A stretch of 64,000 bases of DNA from Shinella daejeonensis (GCF_024281235.1 NZ_JAHWXY010000001.1:248001-312000); one strand, 5' to 3'. Positions 38,642 through 49,589 are shown, counted from the first letter of the stretch. Program-made: numbers and translations. Notes: generated by a model from the letters alone, not told the origin.

Positions 38642-40153
38642 CTATTCCGCCGCATCGCGGTGGCTTTGCGCCCTGTCCGGCGCGTTGGCGTCGCCGGGAA
38701 GCGTTTCGCAACCGAGGTCCGGAAAAGCCACGATCCTGTGACCGGCCAGATCGCTATGCACGACCACAAGCCCCTGCTCTTCGAAATAGCCGAGCAGGCG
38801 GCGCGCGCGGCGGGCCGAATGGGTTCCGTAGGCGCGGGCGATCATCGCGTCCGAAGGGCAGGAAAGCCCGCGCACCGCCGCCTGGGCGACCAGCAGGAAC
38901 ACGCCTTGCAGATCTTCGCTCACCCGGCCGGAAAGATCGAGAGCCGTTTTCCAGCTGTCGGTCGCGGCGGTTTGCGCATCGACGCCCGACCGGGCGATCG
39001 CGACCTTGCGGCGAAAAGCGGGAAGCGCCGGCGGCGCGCCCGGCACGCGCCGGATACGGCAGCGCACGAGAAAATCCTGAAACAGCTCGGCATCGGAGCG
39101 AAAGGCGGCATCGGGACCGTCGAGCACTTCGGCAAGGGCCTGTTCGATCAGGCTTTCGCGTTCCTCCGCAGAGATTTCGACAGCCGGCGCGCGCGCCGGC
39201 TCCGTCACCTGTTCGGGTCGCGCCCGGGAAAGTTCGGCAAGAATATCCGTGGTCGGCCGTGGCGCGGGCGCGACGCGTCGCGCGACGGGCCGGGAAAATT
39301 CTTCCGGATCGGGTGTGAAGATCAGGTCCTCGACATCGTCCATCTTGTCCGGCAGCGGCATCAGTTTCGGGCTGGTGGAGCGCGCCGAGGTTTCGACGGG
39401 GCCGATCGTCACCGGCAGCGGCCGGCGGGACAGCGCCGGGCCGAGCGCCACGAAAGCGCCGCGCTGGAGATCGCGGAACATTTCCGCCTGCCGGCGGTCC
39501 ATGCCGAGAAGATCGGCCGCCCGCGCCATATCGATATCGAGGAAAGTCCGCCCCATCAGGAAGTTGGAGGCTTCCGCCGCCACGTTCTTGGCCAGTTTGG
39601 CGAGCCGCTGGGTCGCGATGACGCCGGCAAGCCCTCGCTTGCGGCCACGACACATCAGGTTCGTCATCGCGCCGAGAGACAGCTTTCGCGCCTCTTCCGA
39701 GACTTCCCCGCCCACGGCGGGCGCGAAAAGCTGCGCCTCGTCAACGACCACGAGCACCGGATACCAATATTCCCGGTCCGCCTCGAACAGCGCATTGAGA
39801 AAGATGCCGGCCGCACGCATCTGCTCGTCGGCCTCCAGTCCTTCCAGCGAGAGCACGCAGGAAACGCGATGCTGGCGGATCCGGTTGGCGATGCCGACAA
39901 GCTCGGCCTCGCTGCGCTCGCCATCGACGACGACATGGCCGAACCGATCCGAAAGCGTGACGAAATCGCCCTCCGGATCGATGATCACCTGCTGCACCCA
40001 TTCCGCCGACTGCTCCAGCAGCCGGCGCAGCAGATGCGACTTGCCCGATCCCGAATTTCCCTGCACCAGCAGGCGCGTCGCCAGCAATTCCTCGATATCG
40101 AGCCTGGCCGGTGCGCCGCCCTGCACCGTTCCCATGTCGATGCCGACCTTCAT
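38642..40153 (-). CDS. HerA/FtsK-like P-loop ATPase of unknown function
   Basis: 503 residues. The N-terminal domain (about 1-250) is HerA-like: Walker A GNSGSGKS (32-39), the hallmark IIDPEGDF (57-64), Walker B LVVVDEAQ with D138-E139, and a sensor block GVIATQR. A Pro/charged linker (about 270-320) and a helical C-terminal half, possibly with a winged-helix-like end, follow. HerA proteins are hexameric DNA translocases that normally pair with NurA nuclease; no nuclease gene is here. Neighbours are rpsD and murI, so context gives no role. Confidence 0.85.
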   Translation of the reverse strand: MKVGIDMGTVQGGAPARLDIEELLATRLLVQGNSGSGKSHLLRRLLEQSAEWVQQVIIDPEGDFVTLSDRFGHVVVDGERSEAELVGIANRIRQHRVSCVLSLEGLEADEQMRAAGIFLNALFEADREYWYPVLVVVDEAQLFAPAVGGEVSEEARKLSLGAMTNLMCRGRKRGLAGVIATQRLAKLAKNVAAEASNFLMGRTFLDIDMARAADLLGMDRRQAEMFRDLQRGAFVALGPALSRRPLPVTIGPVETSARSTSPKLMPLPDKMDDVEDLIFTPDPEEFSRPVARRVAPAPRPTTDILAELSRARPEQVTEPARAPAVEISAEERESLIEQALAEVLDGPDAAFRSDAELFQDFLVRCRIRRVPGAPPALPAFRRKVAIARSGVDAQTAATDSWKTALDLSGRVSEDLQGVFLLVAQAAVRGLSCPSDAMIARAYGTHSARRARRLLGYFEEQGLVVVHSDLAGHRIVAFPDLGCETLPGDANAPDRAQSHRDAAE

Positions 40154-40265
40154 GCCGTTCCTCGTTCCTGAAACCGTCGATTGCCCCGCAGCCGACCGGC
40201 GACCCTTAGCACTGAATCGCCCGCCGTTGCCGCCCGCTTTTTCTTAACCCACAGGAATGGCGACC

Positions 40266-41057
40266 TCAAACCACCCTGAGCCCGAACCCCTGCATCAGCC
40301 GGCAGGTGGCGAAATCGGGCTTGCCGGAGGTGAAGATCGCAATGTCCTCACCGGGGGCGGTATCGTCGAGCGGCGGCGTCAGGCGACGGATCTGGCGGGC
40401 AATCGCCTCGGCCGGGTCCAGCCAGTCGACCGGCCAGGGGGCGAGCCGACGAAACACATTGGCCATGAAGGGGTAATGGGTGCAGGCCAGCACCACGATA
40501 TCCGTCTTGCGGCCATCCCGTTCGACGAAACAGGGAGCGATCTCGTCAAGCACGGCCGCATCGGCGATCGCTTCACCGCGGATATAGGCCTCCGCCATGC
40601 GCGCGAGATTTTCCGATCCGACGAGATCGACGTCGCAGCGGCGGGCGAAAGAGGAAATGAGATCGCGCGTATAGGCGCGCTGCACGGTGCCCGGCGTCGC
40701 CAGCACCGAGACGAGGCCGGAACGCGTCCGCTCCGCCGCCGGCTTGATCGCCGGCACGGTGCCGACGAAACGCATGCCGGGAAAGGCCGCGCGCAGTTCC
40801 GCGCCGGCAAGCGTGAAGGCCGTATTGCAGGCGATGACGCTAAGTTCCGGATCGTGGTCGGCAAGCAGCCGCTTGAAGAGCGCGATGAGATGCGCCCGCA
40901 GTTCCGTCTCCGGCCAGCCGCCATAGGGAAAGCCGGCGTCATCCGCGACATAGATGAAATGTCGCTCGGGAATCAGCACCCGCGCCTCGCGCAGGACAGT
41001 CAGCCCGCCGATGCCGCTGTCGAAGACCAGAACGGGCTTTGCGCTAGTCGCCGTCAC
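40266..41057 (-). CDS. murI: Glutamate racemase
   Basis: 263 residues. Makes D-glutamate for peptidoglycan. The two catalytic cysteines are in IACNTAF and LACTHYP, and the [11 protein letters not shown] terminus is typical. Its start overlaps the end of the trmJ gene by 14 bp, so it is translated from the same message. The 112-bp gap to the HerA-like gene is downstream on this strand. Confidence 0.95.
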   Translation of the reverse strand: MTATSAKPVLVFDSGIGGLTVLREARVLIPERHFIYVADDAGFPYGGWPETELRAHLIALFKRLLADHDPELSVIACNTAFTLAGAELRAAFPGMRFVGTVPAIKPAAERTRSGLVSVLATPGTVQRAYTRDLISSFARRCDVDLVGSENLARMAEAYIRGEAIADAAVLDEIAPCFVERDGRKTDIVVLACTHYPFMANVFRRLAPWPVDWLDPAEAIARQIRRLTPPLDDTAPGEDIAIFTSGKPDFATCRLMQGFGLRVV

Positions 41058-41877
41058 GGGAAACCTTCGGACGCCGGTTGCGCGTGCGGTTCGGGTTGGT
41101 CATGCCGCGAGGCGATTCCCGCGTGAAACGGTCGAGACAGGAGATCACGCCGCGAAGGACCTGGATTTCCGAGCCGGTGAAGGACGGACGGGTGAGGATC
41201 GCACGCAGGTTTTCCACGAGTTTCGGCTTTTTGGCGGCAGGCCGGAAATATCCGCGGGCGTCCAGCGTCTCCTCGACGTGATCAAAAAGCCCTTGCAGCT
41301 CATCCTTGCGCGCCGGCCGCTGCGGCAGGGCACCGAACGGCGTGGCCTCGACCGAGGAAAGTCCGCTCTTCATCCATTCGTAGCTCATCAGGAGAACGGC
41401 CTGCGCCAGATTGAGCGAGGCGAAGGCCGGGTTGACGGGGAAGGTCACCAGTTCGTCGGCAAGGGCGATCTCCTCGTTGGTCAGCCCCGTGCGCTCACGG
41501 CCGAAGAGGATGCCGGTCTTCTGTCCGGCCCGGAAACGTCCGCGCAGGTCATCGGCGGCGACGACCGGCGAACGCACCTCCTTGAAGCCGTAGCGATCAC
41601 GCGCCGTCGTCGCATAGACGAACTCCAGATCGGCGATGGCCGTCTCCAGCGAGGGATAGACGCTCGCCGCCGCGATGACGTGATCGGCATTACTGGCCGC
41701 CGAAATCGCCTTCTCGCTCGGCCAGCCGTCCCTCGGGTTGACGAGCCGCAATTCGGCCAGGCCGAAATTCGCCATCGCACGCGCCACCATGCCGATGTTT
41801 TCGCCCAGTTGCGGGTGAACGAGAATGATCGCCGGTCCTTCGGCGATCAGCGTGCGTTCGCTGTTCGTGCCTGCCAT
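41044..41877 (-). CDS. trmJ: tRNA (Cm32/Um32) 2'-O-methyltransferase, TrmJ-like
   Basis: 277 residues of the SPOUT/TrmH family. Motifs are [18 protein letters not shown] (motif 1, with the conserved Asn and Arg), [14 protein letters not shown] and [13 protein letters not shown] (SAM-binding knot). These mark the TrmJ/LasT group that methylates residue 32 of tRNAs, though paralogues exist. The start is ATG 41877; longer open frame to 42243 is antisense to the secreted-protein gene. It overlaps murI by 14 bp. Together with ttcA, two enzymes acting at tRNA position 32 lie within 6 kb. Confidence 0.9.
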   Translation of the reverse strand: MAGTNSERTLIAEGPAIILVHPQLGENIGMVARAMANFGLAELRLVNPRDGWPSEKAISAASNADHVIAAASVYPSLETAIADLEFVYATTARDRYGFKEVRSPVVAADDLRGRFRAGQKTGILFGRERTGLTNEEIALADELVTFPVNPAFASLNLAQAVLLMSYEWMKSGLSSVEATPFGALPQRPARKDELQGLFDHVEETLDARGYFRPAAKKPKLVENLRAILTRPSFTGSEIQVLRGVISCLDRFTRESPRGMTNPNRTRNRRPKVSRDGD

Positions 41878-41951
41878 GCCTGTCCGTCCTTGAGGGTTGC
41901 GGTTCAGTGGCACAATTGCCGGAAAATGAAAAGCGGCGATCCGCGCCGCGA

Positions 41952-42536
41952 TCACTCCGCTCCGTCGTCCGGCATTACCTCCTGCTCGCGTCCCTCCATC
42001 CCGGCGGCGGTGATTTCCTGCATTTCCGCCTTCAGCGAACCGCCGCCTTCCGTATTCTCGCGGTCGATATCGTCGATCACCGGCCGTCCGTCTTCCTCGA
42101 TCAGCGAGAAGACGAGCGTCACCGGCTTCCAGCCGGCGTCGCGGTTCTCCTCGAAGCAATAGGTATTGTCGAACGTCACGGTGACCTGCGTTTGCCCGTC
42201 CCCGGCAACCGCCTCGCCGATCGTCAGGTCCTTGAGCGCGCATCCGTCCTGCCCGCCGATGATCGGATCATAGGCGAAGGGCGAACCGTCGTCCTCATAG
42301 GCCGGATATTTCGCCGCCTGGCGGTATCTTGCGACAAAGTCGCGGCTGTAGAGCCGCTTGAGCGCATCCTCGCTGAAATAATCGACATAGGCCGGCGGTT
42401 CTTCCGAGGCGGCGTCGAAGTCCACCCAGTTGCTGGTGGCGGCGGCCATGATTTCCCTTACCGGCGCTGTCGCATCCGCGGCGAACGCCGGCAGAGGCAG
42501 GATGAGAACGAGCGCAACGAGACCGGAACGCAGCAT
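41952..42536 (-). CDS. Secreted protein, DUF3828-like
   Basis: 194 residues from ATG 42536 (GGGAG nine bases upstream) with a signal peptide cleaved after AFA (about residue 19). The mature part is acidic, with IGGQDGCALKDL and VTLVFSLIEEDGRPVIDDID stretches resembling the NTF2-like DUF3828 family; this assignment is tentative. Two Cys residues (GCAL and NTYCFEE) could form a disulfide. It precedes trmJ by 74 bp and diverges from icd. Confidence 0.78.
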   Translation of the reverse strand: MLRSGLVALVLILPLPAFAADATAPVREIMAAATSNWVDFDAASEEPPAYVDYFSEDALKRLYSRDFVARYRQAAKYPAYEDDGSPFAYDPIIGGQDGCALKDLTIGEAVAGDGQTQVTVTFDNTYCFEENRDAGWKPVTLVFSLIEEDGRPVIDDIDRENTEGGGSLKAEMQEITAAGMEGREQEVMPDDGAE

Positions 42537-42664
42537 GTATTTTCTCCCGATGGAATGAACGGCGACGCGGCGGGCCGTGGCGACTCGCCTCGATCCAACG
42601 CCGACGCGAATCGAACTTATACCGGCAGGCGGCGAAAATAAGCCCTCCGCGACCCTGGTCGGCT

Positions 42665-42692
42665 TTGCCTTGCGCACACGCGATGCTATAGG
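42665..42692 (+). promoter_or_regulatory. Candidate promoter of icd
   Basis: TTGCCT (42665-42670) and TATAGG (42687-42692), preceded by C to give CTATAG, are 16 bp apart, about 64 bp upstream of the icd start. This fits the rhizobial housekeeping promoter pattern only moderately. Confidence 0.4.
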
Positions 42693-42755
42693 GCCAGTCG
42701 GCTTTCAATGCCCACGATCCGGGGCACCCTGCCCCTACAAATAACGAGGCTCCCC

Positions 42756-43970
42756 ATGGCAAAGATCAAGGTCGCGAATCCGGTCGTCGAACTCGACGGC
42801 GACGAGATGACGCGCATCATCTGGCAGTTCATCAAGGACAAGCTGATCCACCCCTATCTGGATATCGATCTCGAATATTACGATCTGGGCATGGAAAACC
42901 GCGACGCCACCGACGACCAGGTGACGATCGATGCTGCCAACGCCATCAGGAAGCACGGCGTCGGCGTCAAATGCGCGACGATCACCCCGGATGAGGCCCG
43001 CGTCGAGGAATTCAAGCTGAAGAAGATGTGGAAGTCGCCGAACGGCACGATCCGCAACATTCTCGGCGGCGTCATCTTCCGCGAGCCGATCATCTGCAAG
43101 AACGTCCCGCGCCTCGTTCCCGGCTGGACCAAGCCGATCATCGTCGGCCGCCATGCCTTTGGCGACCAGTATCGCGCCACCGACTTCACCTTCCCCGGCA
43201 AGGGCAAGCTCTACATGAAGTTCATCGGCGAGGACGGCCAGGAAATCGAGCACGAAATCTACGACGCGCCCTCGGCCGGCGTGGCGCTCGGCATGTACAA
43301 TCTCGACCAGTCGATCACCGAATTCGCCCGCGCCTCGTTCAACTACGGCCTTCAGCGCAAGGTGCCGGTCTATCTTTCGACCAAGAACACCATCCTCAAG
43401 GTCTATGACGGCCGCTTCAAGGATATCTTCCAGAAGGTCTTCGACGAGGAATTCGCCGAAAAGTTCAAGGCCGAAAAGCTCTGGTACGAACATCGCCTGA
43501 TCGACGACATGGTCGCTTCGGCGCTCAAGTGGTCGGGCGGCTACGTCTGGGCCTGCAAGAACTACGACGGCGACGTGCAGTCGGATATCGTCGCGCAGGG
43601 CTTCGGCTCGCTCGGCCTGATGACGTCGGTGCTGATGACGCCGGACGGCAAGACGGTGGAAGCCGAAGCCGCCCACGGCACGGTAACGCGCCACTACCGC
43701 CAGCACGAGCGCGGCGAGGAAACCTCCACCAACTCCATCGCCTCGATCTTCGCCTGGACGCGCGGCCTCGCCCATCGCGCCAAGCTCGACGACAATACGG
43801 AACTGGCGAAATTCTCAGAAACACTGGAGCGGGTCTGCATCGAGACGGTCGAATCCGGCTTCATGACCAAGGATCTCGCGCTGCTGATCGGTCCCGATCA
43901 GCCCTGGCTTTCGACAACCGGCTTCCTCGACAAGATCGACGAAAACCTGAAAATCGCCATGGCGGCCTGA
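42756..43970 (+). CDS. icd: NADP-dependent isocitrate dehydrogenase (dimeric type)
   Basis: 404 residues from ATG 42756 (GAGG upstream). Oxidatively decarboxylates isocitrate to 2-oxoglutarate in the TCA cycle. The sequence is of the eukaryote-like dimeric subfamily ([18 protein letters not shown], then [15 protein letters not shown], and [13 protein letters not shown] near the coenzyme site), standard in rhizobia. Upstream in-frame codons to 42708 are not needed. It has its own terminator, so it is probably monocistronic. Confidence 0.98.
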   Translation: MAKIKVANPVVELDGDEMTRIIWQFIKDKLIHPYLDIDLEYYDLGMENRDATDDQVTIDAANAIRKHGVGVKCATITPDEARVEEFKLKKMWKSPNGTIRNILGGVIFREPIICKNVPRLVPGWTKPIIVGRHAFGDQYRATDFTFPGKGKLYMKFIGEDGQEIEHEIYDAPSAGVALGMYNLDQSITEFARASFNYGLQRKVPVYLSTKNTILKVYDGRFKDIFQKVFDEEFAEKFKAEKLWYEHRLIDDMVASALKWSGGYVWACKNYDGDVQSDIVAQGFGSLGLMTSVLMTPDGKTVEAEAAHGTVTRHYRQHERGEETSTNSIASIFAWTRGLAHRAKLDDNTELAKFSETLERVCIETVESGFMTKDLALLIGPDQPWLSTTGFLDKIDENLKIAMAA

Positions 43971-43993
43971 CCCGGCCCCAGCGCCAACCGACG

Positions 43994-44019
43994 AAAGCCC
44001 GGCCCGCGCCGGGCTTTTT
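43994..44019 (+). terminator. Terminator after icd
   Basis: A 10-bp perfect stem (AAAGCCCGGC / GCCGGGCTTT) with a CCGC loop, followed by TT, 24 bp past the icd stop. Confidence 0.9.
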
Positions 44020-44084
44020 CATTTCTCCCGTTGTCTCCGCCCGTCTCCGGCCTATTCTTTTTCAGAGCGCATGGAGGAGATGGC

Positions 44085-44714
44085 ATGGCCGACGAACTGG
44101 TTTTCTATACCCATCCGATGTCGCGGGGCCGCATCGTCCGCTGGATGCTCGAAGAAACAGGTGCGCGCTACCGCACGGAAATCCTCACCTTCGACGGCTC
44201 CATGAAGGAAGCCGGCTATCTGGCCGTCAATCCGCTCGGCAAGGTTCCCGCCATCCGCCACGGCGAAACGGTCGTGACCGAGGCGGCGGCCGTCTGCGCC
44301 TATCTCGCCGACGCCTTCCCTGCCGCCGGTCTTGCGCCGCCGCCGGCCGAAAGGGGCGATTATTATCGCTGGCTGTTCTTCGCCGCCGGGCCGCTGGAAA
44401 TGACGGTCGCGCTGAAATGGCTGGACGTCAAGGTGCCCGACGATCGCCGCCGCGCCATCGGGTGCGGCGATTATCCGGCCGTGATGGACAGCCTGGCGCT
44501 TGCCGTCTCCCGTCATCCCTATGTGGCGGGGGATCGTTTCACCGCCGCCGATGTCTATGTGGCGTCCCACATCGCCTGGGGAACGCATTTCGGCGGCATA
44601 GAGTCCCGTCCGGCGTTTCTTGCCTATCTGGAGCGTCTGGCGACCCGTCCCGCCGCCATCCGCGCCGCCGCGCTCGACGACGCGGAGGCCGCCCGCCTGC
44701 CGGAAGCCGGATGA
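44085..44714 (+). CDS. Glutathione S-transferase family protein
   Basis: 209 residues with an N-terminal thioredoxin-like domain (VFYTHPMSRGRIVRWMLEE; NPLGKVPAIRHG, then TEAAAVCAYLAD supplying the glutathione-binding Glu/Ser-type site) and a helical C-terminal domain. The catalytic residue is most likely the early Ser in the HPMSRGR motif. The substrate is unknown. ATG 44085 has GGAGGAG upstream. The 132 bp to the SulP gene contains no obvious terminator, so a joint transcript is possible. Confidence 0.9.
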   Translation: MADELVFYTHPMSRGRIVRWMLEETGARYRTEILTFDGSMKEAGYLAVNPLGKVPAIRHGETVVTEAAAVCAYLADAFPAAGLAPPPAERGDYYRWLFFAAGPLEMTVALKWLDVKVPDDRRRAIGCGDYPAVMDSLALAVSRHPYVAGDRFTAADVYVASHIAWGTHFGGIESRPAFLAYLERLATRPAAIRAAALDDAEAARLPEAG

Positions 44715-44846
44715 GCACGGCGCAGGAACCGCCGGGCGCCTGATCCGCAGCCGCAGCACGGTGCACGGCGGCCGCATTGCAAATCCGTGCGACTCGGGCT
44801 GAGATACGGCCGCCGCGATCCTTTCCCCTCGCGGCCCGGGGATGCC

Positions 44847-46517
44847 ATGAACGATCTATTGATGCCCAAGCTCGCCACCGTCGTCAGGGAGGGCTACGGT
44901 CCCGCGCGCCTGAAGGCGGACGTGCTGGCGGGGTTGACCGTCGCGATCGTCGCCCTGCCCTTGTCGATGGCGATCGCCATCGCCTCGGGGGTCACGCCCG
45001 ACCGGGGGCTCTATACCGCCATCATCGGCGGTTTCCTCGTCTCCGCGCTCGGCGGCAGCCGTTTCCAGGTCGGCGGCCCGGCCGGAGCCTTCATCGTGCT
45101 GGTCGCCGCCACGGTCACCCGGCACGGCGTGGAAGGCCTGCTGCTGGCGACGTTTTTATCCGGCCTCATGCTGACGCTCGCCGGCTATCTCCGCTTTGGA
45201 AAATACATCAAGCTCATTCCCTATCCGGTGACGGTCGGCTTTACGGCCGGCATCGCAGTCATCATCTTCGCAAGCCAGATCGCGGAACTCTTCGGTCTTC
45301 GGCTTGCCGGCGGCGAGCCGGGTCCGATCGTGGAGAAGGTGCCGGCCCTCTGGGCGGCGCGCGACAGCTTCAATCCGGCCGCCCTCGGCGTGGCGGCGCT
45401 CACCATCGGCGTCATTCTCGTTTTACGGCGGTTGCGTCCCTCCTGGCCGAACCTGCTGATCGGCGTGGCCGTCGCCGCGGCCGCCACAGCCCTGCTAGCC
45501 CTGCCGGCCGACACGATCGGGACGCGCTTCGGCGGCATTCCGCGCGGATTGCCGGTTCCGGCCCTGCCCGCCTTCTCGCCCGGCCTCGTGCTCGCCGTCC
45601 TGCCGGATGCGGTCGCCTTCACCATTCTCGGCGCCATCGAATCGCTGCTTTCCGCCGTCGTCGCCGACGGCATGACCGGACGGCGGCATCGCTCCAGCAT
45701 GGAACTGATCGCCCAGGGCATCGCCAACATCGGCTCCGCGCTCTTCGGCGGCATCTGCGTGACCGGCACCATCGCCCGCACCGCGACCAATGTACGTTCC
45801 GGCGCGACGAGCCCGGTTTCGGGCATGCTGCATTCAGCCTTCCTGCTCGCCTTCATGCTTCTTGCCGCACCGCTGGCGAGCTATATCCCGCTCGCCGCGC
45901 TTGCCGGCGTGCTGGCCGTCGTCGCCTTCAACATGATCGAGCGGCCAGCGATCGCCGCCCTCATCCGCGCCTCGCGCGGCGACGCGGCCATTCTGGCCGT
46001 CACCTTTTTCCTGGTGGTGCTGCGCGACCTGACCGAAGGCATCGTCGTCGGCTTCCTGCTCGGCGCGGTGCTGTTCATCGACCGGATGGGCAAGGCGGTG
46101 GACATCCGTGCGGAAACCGTGCCCCGGACAGTGCGCGCCATGGAGAACGCCGGGGAGGATTTCGGGCAGCCGGAATCTCCCCTCGTCGCCGACGATCCGG
46201 CGACCGTCATCTACCGTATCAGCGGCGTCTTCTTCTTCGGCGCGGCGGCCAGCGTCGGCAGCGTGCTCGACCGTATCGCCGACCGGCATCGCAATTTCGT
46301 GATCGACTGCACCGAGGTGGCCCTGCTCGACTCCACCGCCGCCAGCATCGTGGAGGGCCTGATGCGCAAGGCGAAGCGCAACGGCACGCGCATCTTCATT
46401 TCCGGCCTGCGGCCGGACATGCGCCGCCTGCTGGAAGCCCACGGCATCCGGCCCCCGCATGTCACCTTCACCGACACCACCGACGAGGCCACCGCGCTCA
46501 TCGCCGCGGCCGGCTGA
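44847..46517 (+). CDS. SulP family anion transporter with STAS domain
   Basis: About 556 residues: ten to fourteen membrane helices (residues about 25-410) of the SLC26/SulP fold, then a cytoplasmic STAS domain (about 450-550, VALLDSTAASIVEGL). Such proteins move sulfate, bicarbonate or dicarboxylates; substrate cannot be assigned and no carbonic anhydrase gene is adjacent. ATG 44847 has GGGG upstream; an in-frame ATG-like start 20 codons earlier is not favoured. Confidence 0.9.
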   Translation: MNDLLMPKLATVVREGYGPARLKADVLAGLTVAIVALPLSMAIAIASGVTPDRGLYTAIIGGFLVSALGGSRFQVGGPAGAFIVLVAATVTRHGVEGLLLATFLSGLMLTLAGYLRFGKYIKLIPYPVTVGFTAGIAVIIFASQIAELFGLRLAGGEPGPIVEKVPALWAARDSFNPAALGVAALTIGVILVLRRLRPSWPNLLIGVAVAAAATALLALPADTIGTRFGGIPRGLPVPALPAFSPGLVLAVLPDAVAFTILGAIESLLSAVVADGMTGRRHRSSMELIAQGIANIGSALFGGICVTGTIARTATNVRSGATSPVSGMLHSAFLLAFMLLAAPLASYIPLAALAGVLAVVAFNMIERPAIAALIRASRGDAAILAVTFFLVVLRDLTEGIVVGFLLGAVLFIDRMGKAVDIRAETVPRTVRAMENAGEDFGQPESPLVADDPATVIYRISGVFFFGAAASVGSVLDRIADRHRNFVIDCTEVALLDSTAASIVEGLMRKAKRNGTRIFISGLRPDMRRLLEAHGIRPPHVTFTDTTDEATALIAAAG

Positions 46518-46536
46518 CGCCCCGACGCCTCACACC

Positions 46537-46566
46537 AAGACGGCGGGAAACCCGCCCGCCGTCTTT
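46537..46566. terminator. Terminator between sulP and alaS
   Basis: An 11-bp stem (AAGACGGCGGG / CCCGCCGTCTT) with a 7-nt loop and a following T lies 20 bp past the SulP stop. The rest of the 137-bp convergent gap shows nothing notable. Confidence 0.75.
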
Positions 46567-46654
46567 AGCGCGATTGATCCCGTTTCGGGACCGGGACAGG
46601 GGAGAAAACACAAAGCTGAAGCGACGATGCGAACAGCAAACGCCGCGACACGCC

Positions 46655-49315
46655 TCAGCTTGCCAAGGCGCCGGCAACGGCGTCGATCGCCTCGGCGGCT
46701 TTCGCGCCTTCCGGCCCGCCGGCCTGCGCCATGTCGGCACGGCCGCCGCCGCCCTTGCCGCCCAGCGCCTCCGAGGCGCGCCGCACCAGATCGACCGCGC
46801 TGATGCGGCCTGTCAGGTCATCGGTCACCGCGACGACGGCGCTTGCCTTGCCATCCGGCGATACGCCGACGAAGGCGACGACGCCGGAGCCGAGGCTCTT
46901 CTTGCCATCGTCGGCGAGGCTCTTCAAATCCCTCGGCTCGACGCCGGTCACCACCTTGCCGAGGAATTTCAGACCGGCAACCTCCCTGACGCCGTCATCG
47001 CCGCCGCCCGGCCCGGCCGAAAGCGCCAGCTTCTTGCGGGCGTCCGTCAGTTCGCGTTCGAGCTTGCGCCGCTCGTCGACAAGCGCCTCGACGCGGGCGA
47101 TCAGTTCGGCGGGCTGCACCTTCAGGCTGCCGGCAAGCGACTTCACCCGCTCGTCCTGCTCTGCGAGATAGGCGCGGGCCGTCTCGCCCGTCAGCGCTTC
47201 CAGCCGCCGCACACCGGAGCCCACCGCGCTTTCCGAAACGATACGGACAAGGCCGATCTCGCCCGTCGCCCCGACATGGGTGCCGCCGCAGAGTTCGACC
47301 GAATAGGCCCGGCCCGCCTTGACGCCGCGCACGCCGGTGCCCATGGACACCACACGCACCTCGTCACCGTATTTTTCACCGAACAATGCCATCGCGCCCT
47401 CGGCGATCGCATCGTCGACAGTCATCAGCCGCGTCGTCACCGGCGCATTCTGGACGATGATTTCATTGGCCATGTCCTCGATGCGGGCAAGCTCCTCCCC
47501 CGTCATCGGCTTGGGATGCGAGACGTCGAAGCGCAGGCGCTCGGGCGCCACCAGAGAGCCCTTCTGGGCGACATGGGTGCCGAGAACCTCACGCAGCGCC
47601 TCATGCAGCAGGTGCGTCGCCGAATGGTTGGCCCGAAGCCGCGACCGGCGGGCGTGATCGACGGCGAGAAGGGCAGCGTCGCCAACCTTGATCACCCCGT
47701 CTTCCACCCGCACGCTGTGGACGAAAACGCCCTCGCCCTTCTTTTGCGTATCGGTGACGACGAGACGGGCATCGTCGGTGGAAATCACACCGCTGTCCCC
47801 CATCTGGCCGCCCGATTCACCGTAAAACGGCGTCTGGTTCAGCACGAGTTGAACGCTCTCGCCCGCCGAAGCGCTATCGACGACCTTGCCGTCGCGAACG
47901 ATCGCCTGCACCACGCCCTCGGCGGTCTCGGTATCGTAGCCGAGGAATTCCGTGGCCCCGACCTTCTCCCCCAGTTCGAACCAAACCGTCTCGGTCGCGG
48001 CCTCGCCGGAACCCGCCCAATGGGCGCGCGCTTCCGCTTTCTGCCGCTCCATCGCATCGGTGAAGCCGGAAAGATCGACGCCGATGCCGCGGCCGCGCAG
48101 CGCATCCTGCGTAAGATCGAGCGGGAAGCCATAGGTGTCATAGAGCTTGAAGGCGGTTTCCCCGTCCAGCGTCGCGCCCTTGTGAAGGGTCGACGTCGCC
48201 TCCGACAGCAGGGTCAGGCCACGCTCCAGCGTCGTGCGGAAACGGGTCTCCTCCAGCTTCAGCGTCTCGGAGATCAGCGCTTCGGCGCGTTGCAATTCCG
48301 GATAGGCCCGGCCCATCTCGCCGACCAGCACCGGCAGCAGCCGCCACATCAGCGGATCCTTCGCGCCGAGAAGCTGGGCATGGCGCATGGCGCGGCGCAT
48401 GATACGGCGCAGGACATAGCCGCGACCGTCCTTGGCCGGCAGCACGCCGTCGGCGATCAGAAACGCCGAGGACCGCAGATGGTCGGCGATGACGCGGTGG
48501 CTGGCCCTCGCCTCGCCCTCCGCCGCGACGCCGGTCGCCTCGACGGAAGCGGCAATCAGCGCCTGGAACAGGTCGATGTCGTAATTGTCGTGCTTGCCTT
48601 GCAGCAAGGCCGCGACACGCTCGATCCCCATGCCGGTATCGATCGAGGGACGCGGCAGGTCGACGCGCTGCTCCTTCGTCACCTGCTCGTATTGCATGAA
48701 AACGAGGTTCCAGATTTCGATGAAGCGGTCGCCGTCCTCGTCCGGCGAGCCGGGCGGGCCGCCCCAGATGTGATCGCCGTGATCGTAGAAGATTTCCGAA
48801 CAGGGACCGCAGGGGCCGGTATCGCCCATCGCCCAGAAATTGTCGCTCGTCGGGATCCGAATGATACGGTCGTCCGACAGACCCGCGATCTTTTTCCACA
48901 GGTCGAAGGCCTGATCGTCCGTGTGATAGACCGTGACGAGCAGCCGGTTCCGGTCGATGCCGAACTCCCGGGTGATCAGGTTCCACGCAAGCTCGATCGC
49001 CTGCTCCTTGAAATAATCGCCAAAGGAGAAATTTCCGAGCATCTCGAAGAACGTATGGTGGCGCGCGGTATAGCCGACATTGTCGAGGTCGTTGTGCTTG
49101 CCGCCGGCACGCACGCATTTCTGCGCGGTCACCGCCGTGGAATAGGGACGCGTCTCGAGACCGGTGAAGACGTTCTTGAACTGCACCATTCCGGCGTTGG
49201 TGAACATCAGCGTCGGGTCGTTTCTCGGAACGAGCGGGCTGGACGGCACGATCTCGTGTCCGTTCTTGCGAAAATAGTCGAGAAACGTCGACCGGATTTC
49301 ATTCACGCCGCTCAT
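46655..49315 (-). CDS. alaS: Alanyl-tRNA synthetase
   Basis: 886 residues. A class II synthetase with motif 1/2 regions ([34 protein letters not shown]), an editing domain with zinc-binding HSATHLLH and CGGTHVG, and a C-terminal DHHA1-type domain. The start is ATG 49315 ([11 protein letters not shown]) with AAGGA upstream; the longer frame to 49429 is not supported. It lies downstream of recA with a terminator between, the gene order seen in many rhizobia. Confidence 0.97.
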   Translation of the reverse strand: MSGVNEIRSTFLDYFRKNGHEIVPSSPLVPRNDPTLMFTNAGMVQFKNVFTGLETRPYSTAVTAQKCVRAGGKHNDLDNVGYTARHHTFFEMLGNFSFGDYFKEQAIELAWNLITREFGIDRNRLLVTVYHTDDQAFDLWKKIAGLSDDRIIRIPTSDNFWAMGDTGPCGPCSEIFYDHGDHIWGGPPGSPDEDGDRFIEIWNLVFMQYEQVTKEQRVDLPRPSIDTGMGIERVAALLQGKHDNYDIDLFQALIAASVEATGVAAEGEARASHRVIADHLRSSAFLIADGVLPAKDGRGYVLRRIMRRAMRHAQLLGAKDPLMWRLLPVLVGEMGRAYPELQRAEALISETLKLEETRFRTTLERGLTLLSEATSTLHKGATLDGETAFKLYDTYGFPLDLTQDALRGRGIGVDLSGFTDAMERQKAEARAHWAGSGEAATETVWFELGEKVGATEFLGYDTETAEGVVQAIVRDGKVVDSASAGESVQLVLNQTPFYGESGGQMGDSGVISTDDARLVVTDTQKKGEGVFVHSVRVEDGVIKVGDAALLAVDHARRSRLRANHSATHLLHEALREVLGTHVAQKGSLVAPERLRFDVSHPKPMTGEELARIEDMANEIIVQNAPVTTRLMTVDDAIAEGAMALFGEKYGDEVRVVSMGTGVRGVKAGRAYSVELCGGTHVGATGEIGLVRIVSESAVGSGVRRLEALTGETARAYLAEQDERVKSLAGSLKVQPAELIARVEALVDERRKLERELTDARKKLALSAGPGGGDDGVREVAGLKFLGKVVTGVEPRDLKSLADDGKKSLGSGVVAFVGVSPDGKASAVVAVTDDLTGRISAVDLVRRASEALGGKGGGGRADMAQAGGPEGAKAAEAIDAVAGALAS

Positions 49316-49556
49316 CTTGCGTCCTTCATATTGCATCGAAGGCGCCTGAACGCGGCGCTTCGCCCACCAGTTTTCCGGCACGGAGGAAAAACGTCCGCCG
49401 GCCCGGGCGCGCGCCGGAAAGACCGCCATCCGGTCCTTCCTTATGCGTATCCCGTCGAAAGCACATACGGTTTCGAGCGCCGCCGGAATGACGGGCTTGC
49501 CCGCATGTGCGAGAATTCAAGGCTTTTATCGTTCGCCTCGACGGCTGTCCAGAGAC
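49316..49556. other. recA-alaS intergenic region
   Basis: Part of the 313-bp gap between the recA stop and the alaS start. Beyond the recA terminator at its recA end, I see no gene. The alaS promoter must lie here, but no convincing -35/-10 pair stands out. Confidence 0.4.
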
Positions 49557-49589
49557 GAAAAACCGGCCCGTTCCGAAGGAACAGGCCGG
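49557..49589 (-). terminator. Terminator after recA
   Basis: On the minus strand a 12-bp GC-rich stem (GGAACaggccgg against its near complement, one G-T pair) with a TTC loop is followed by five T. It begins 40 bp beyond the recA stop. Confidence 0.88.
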
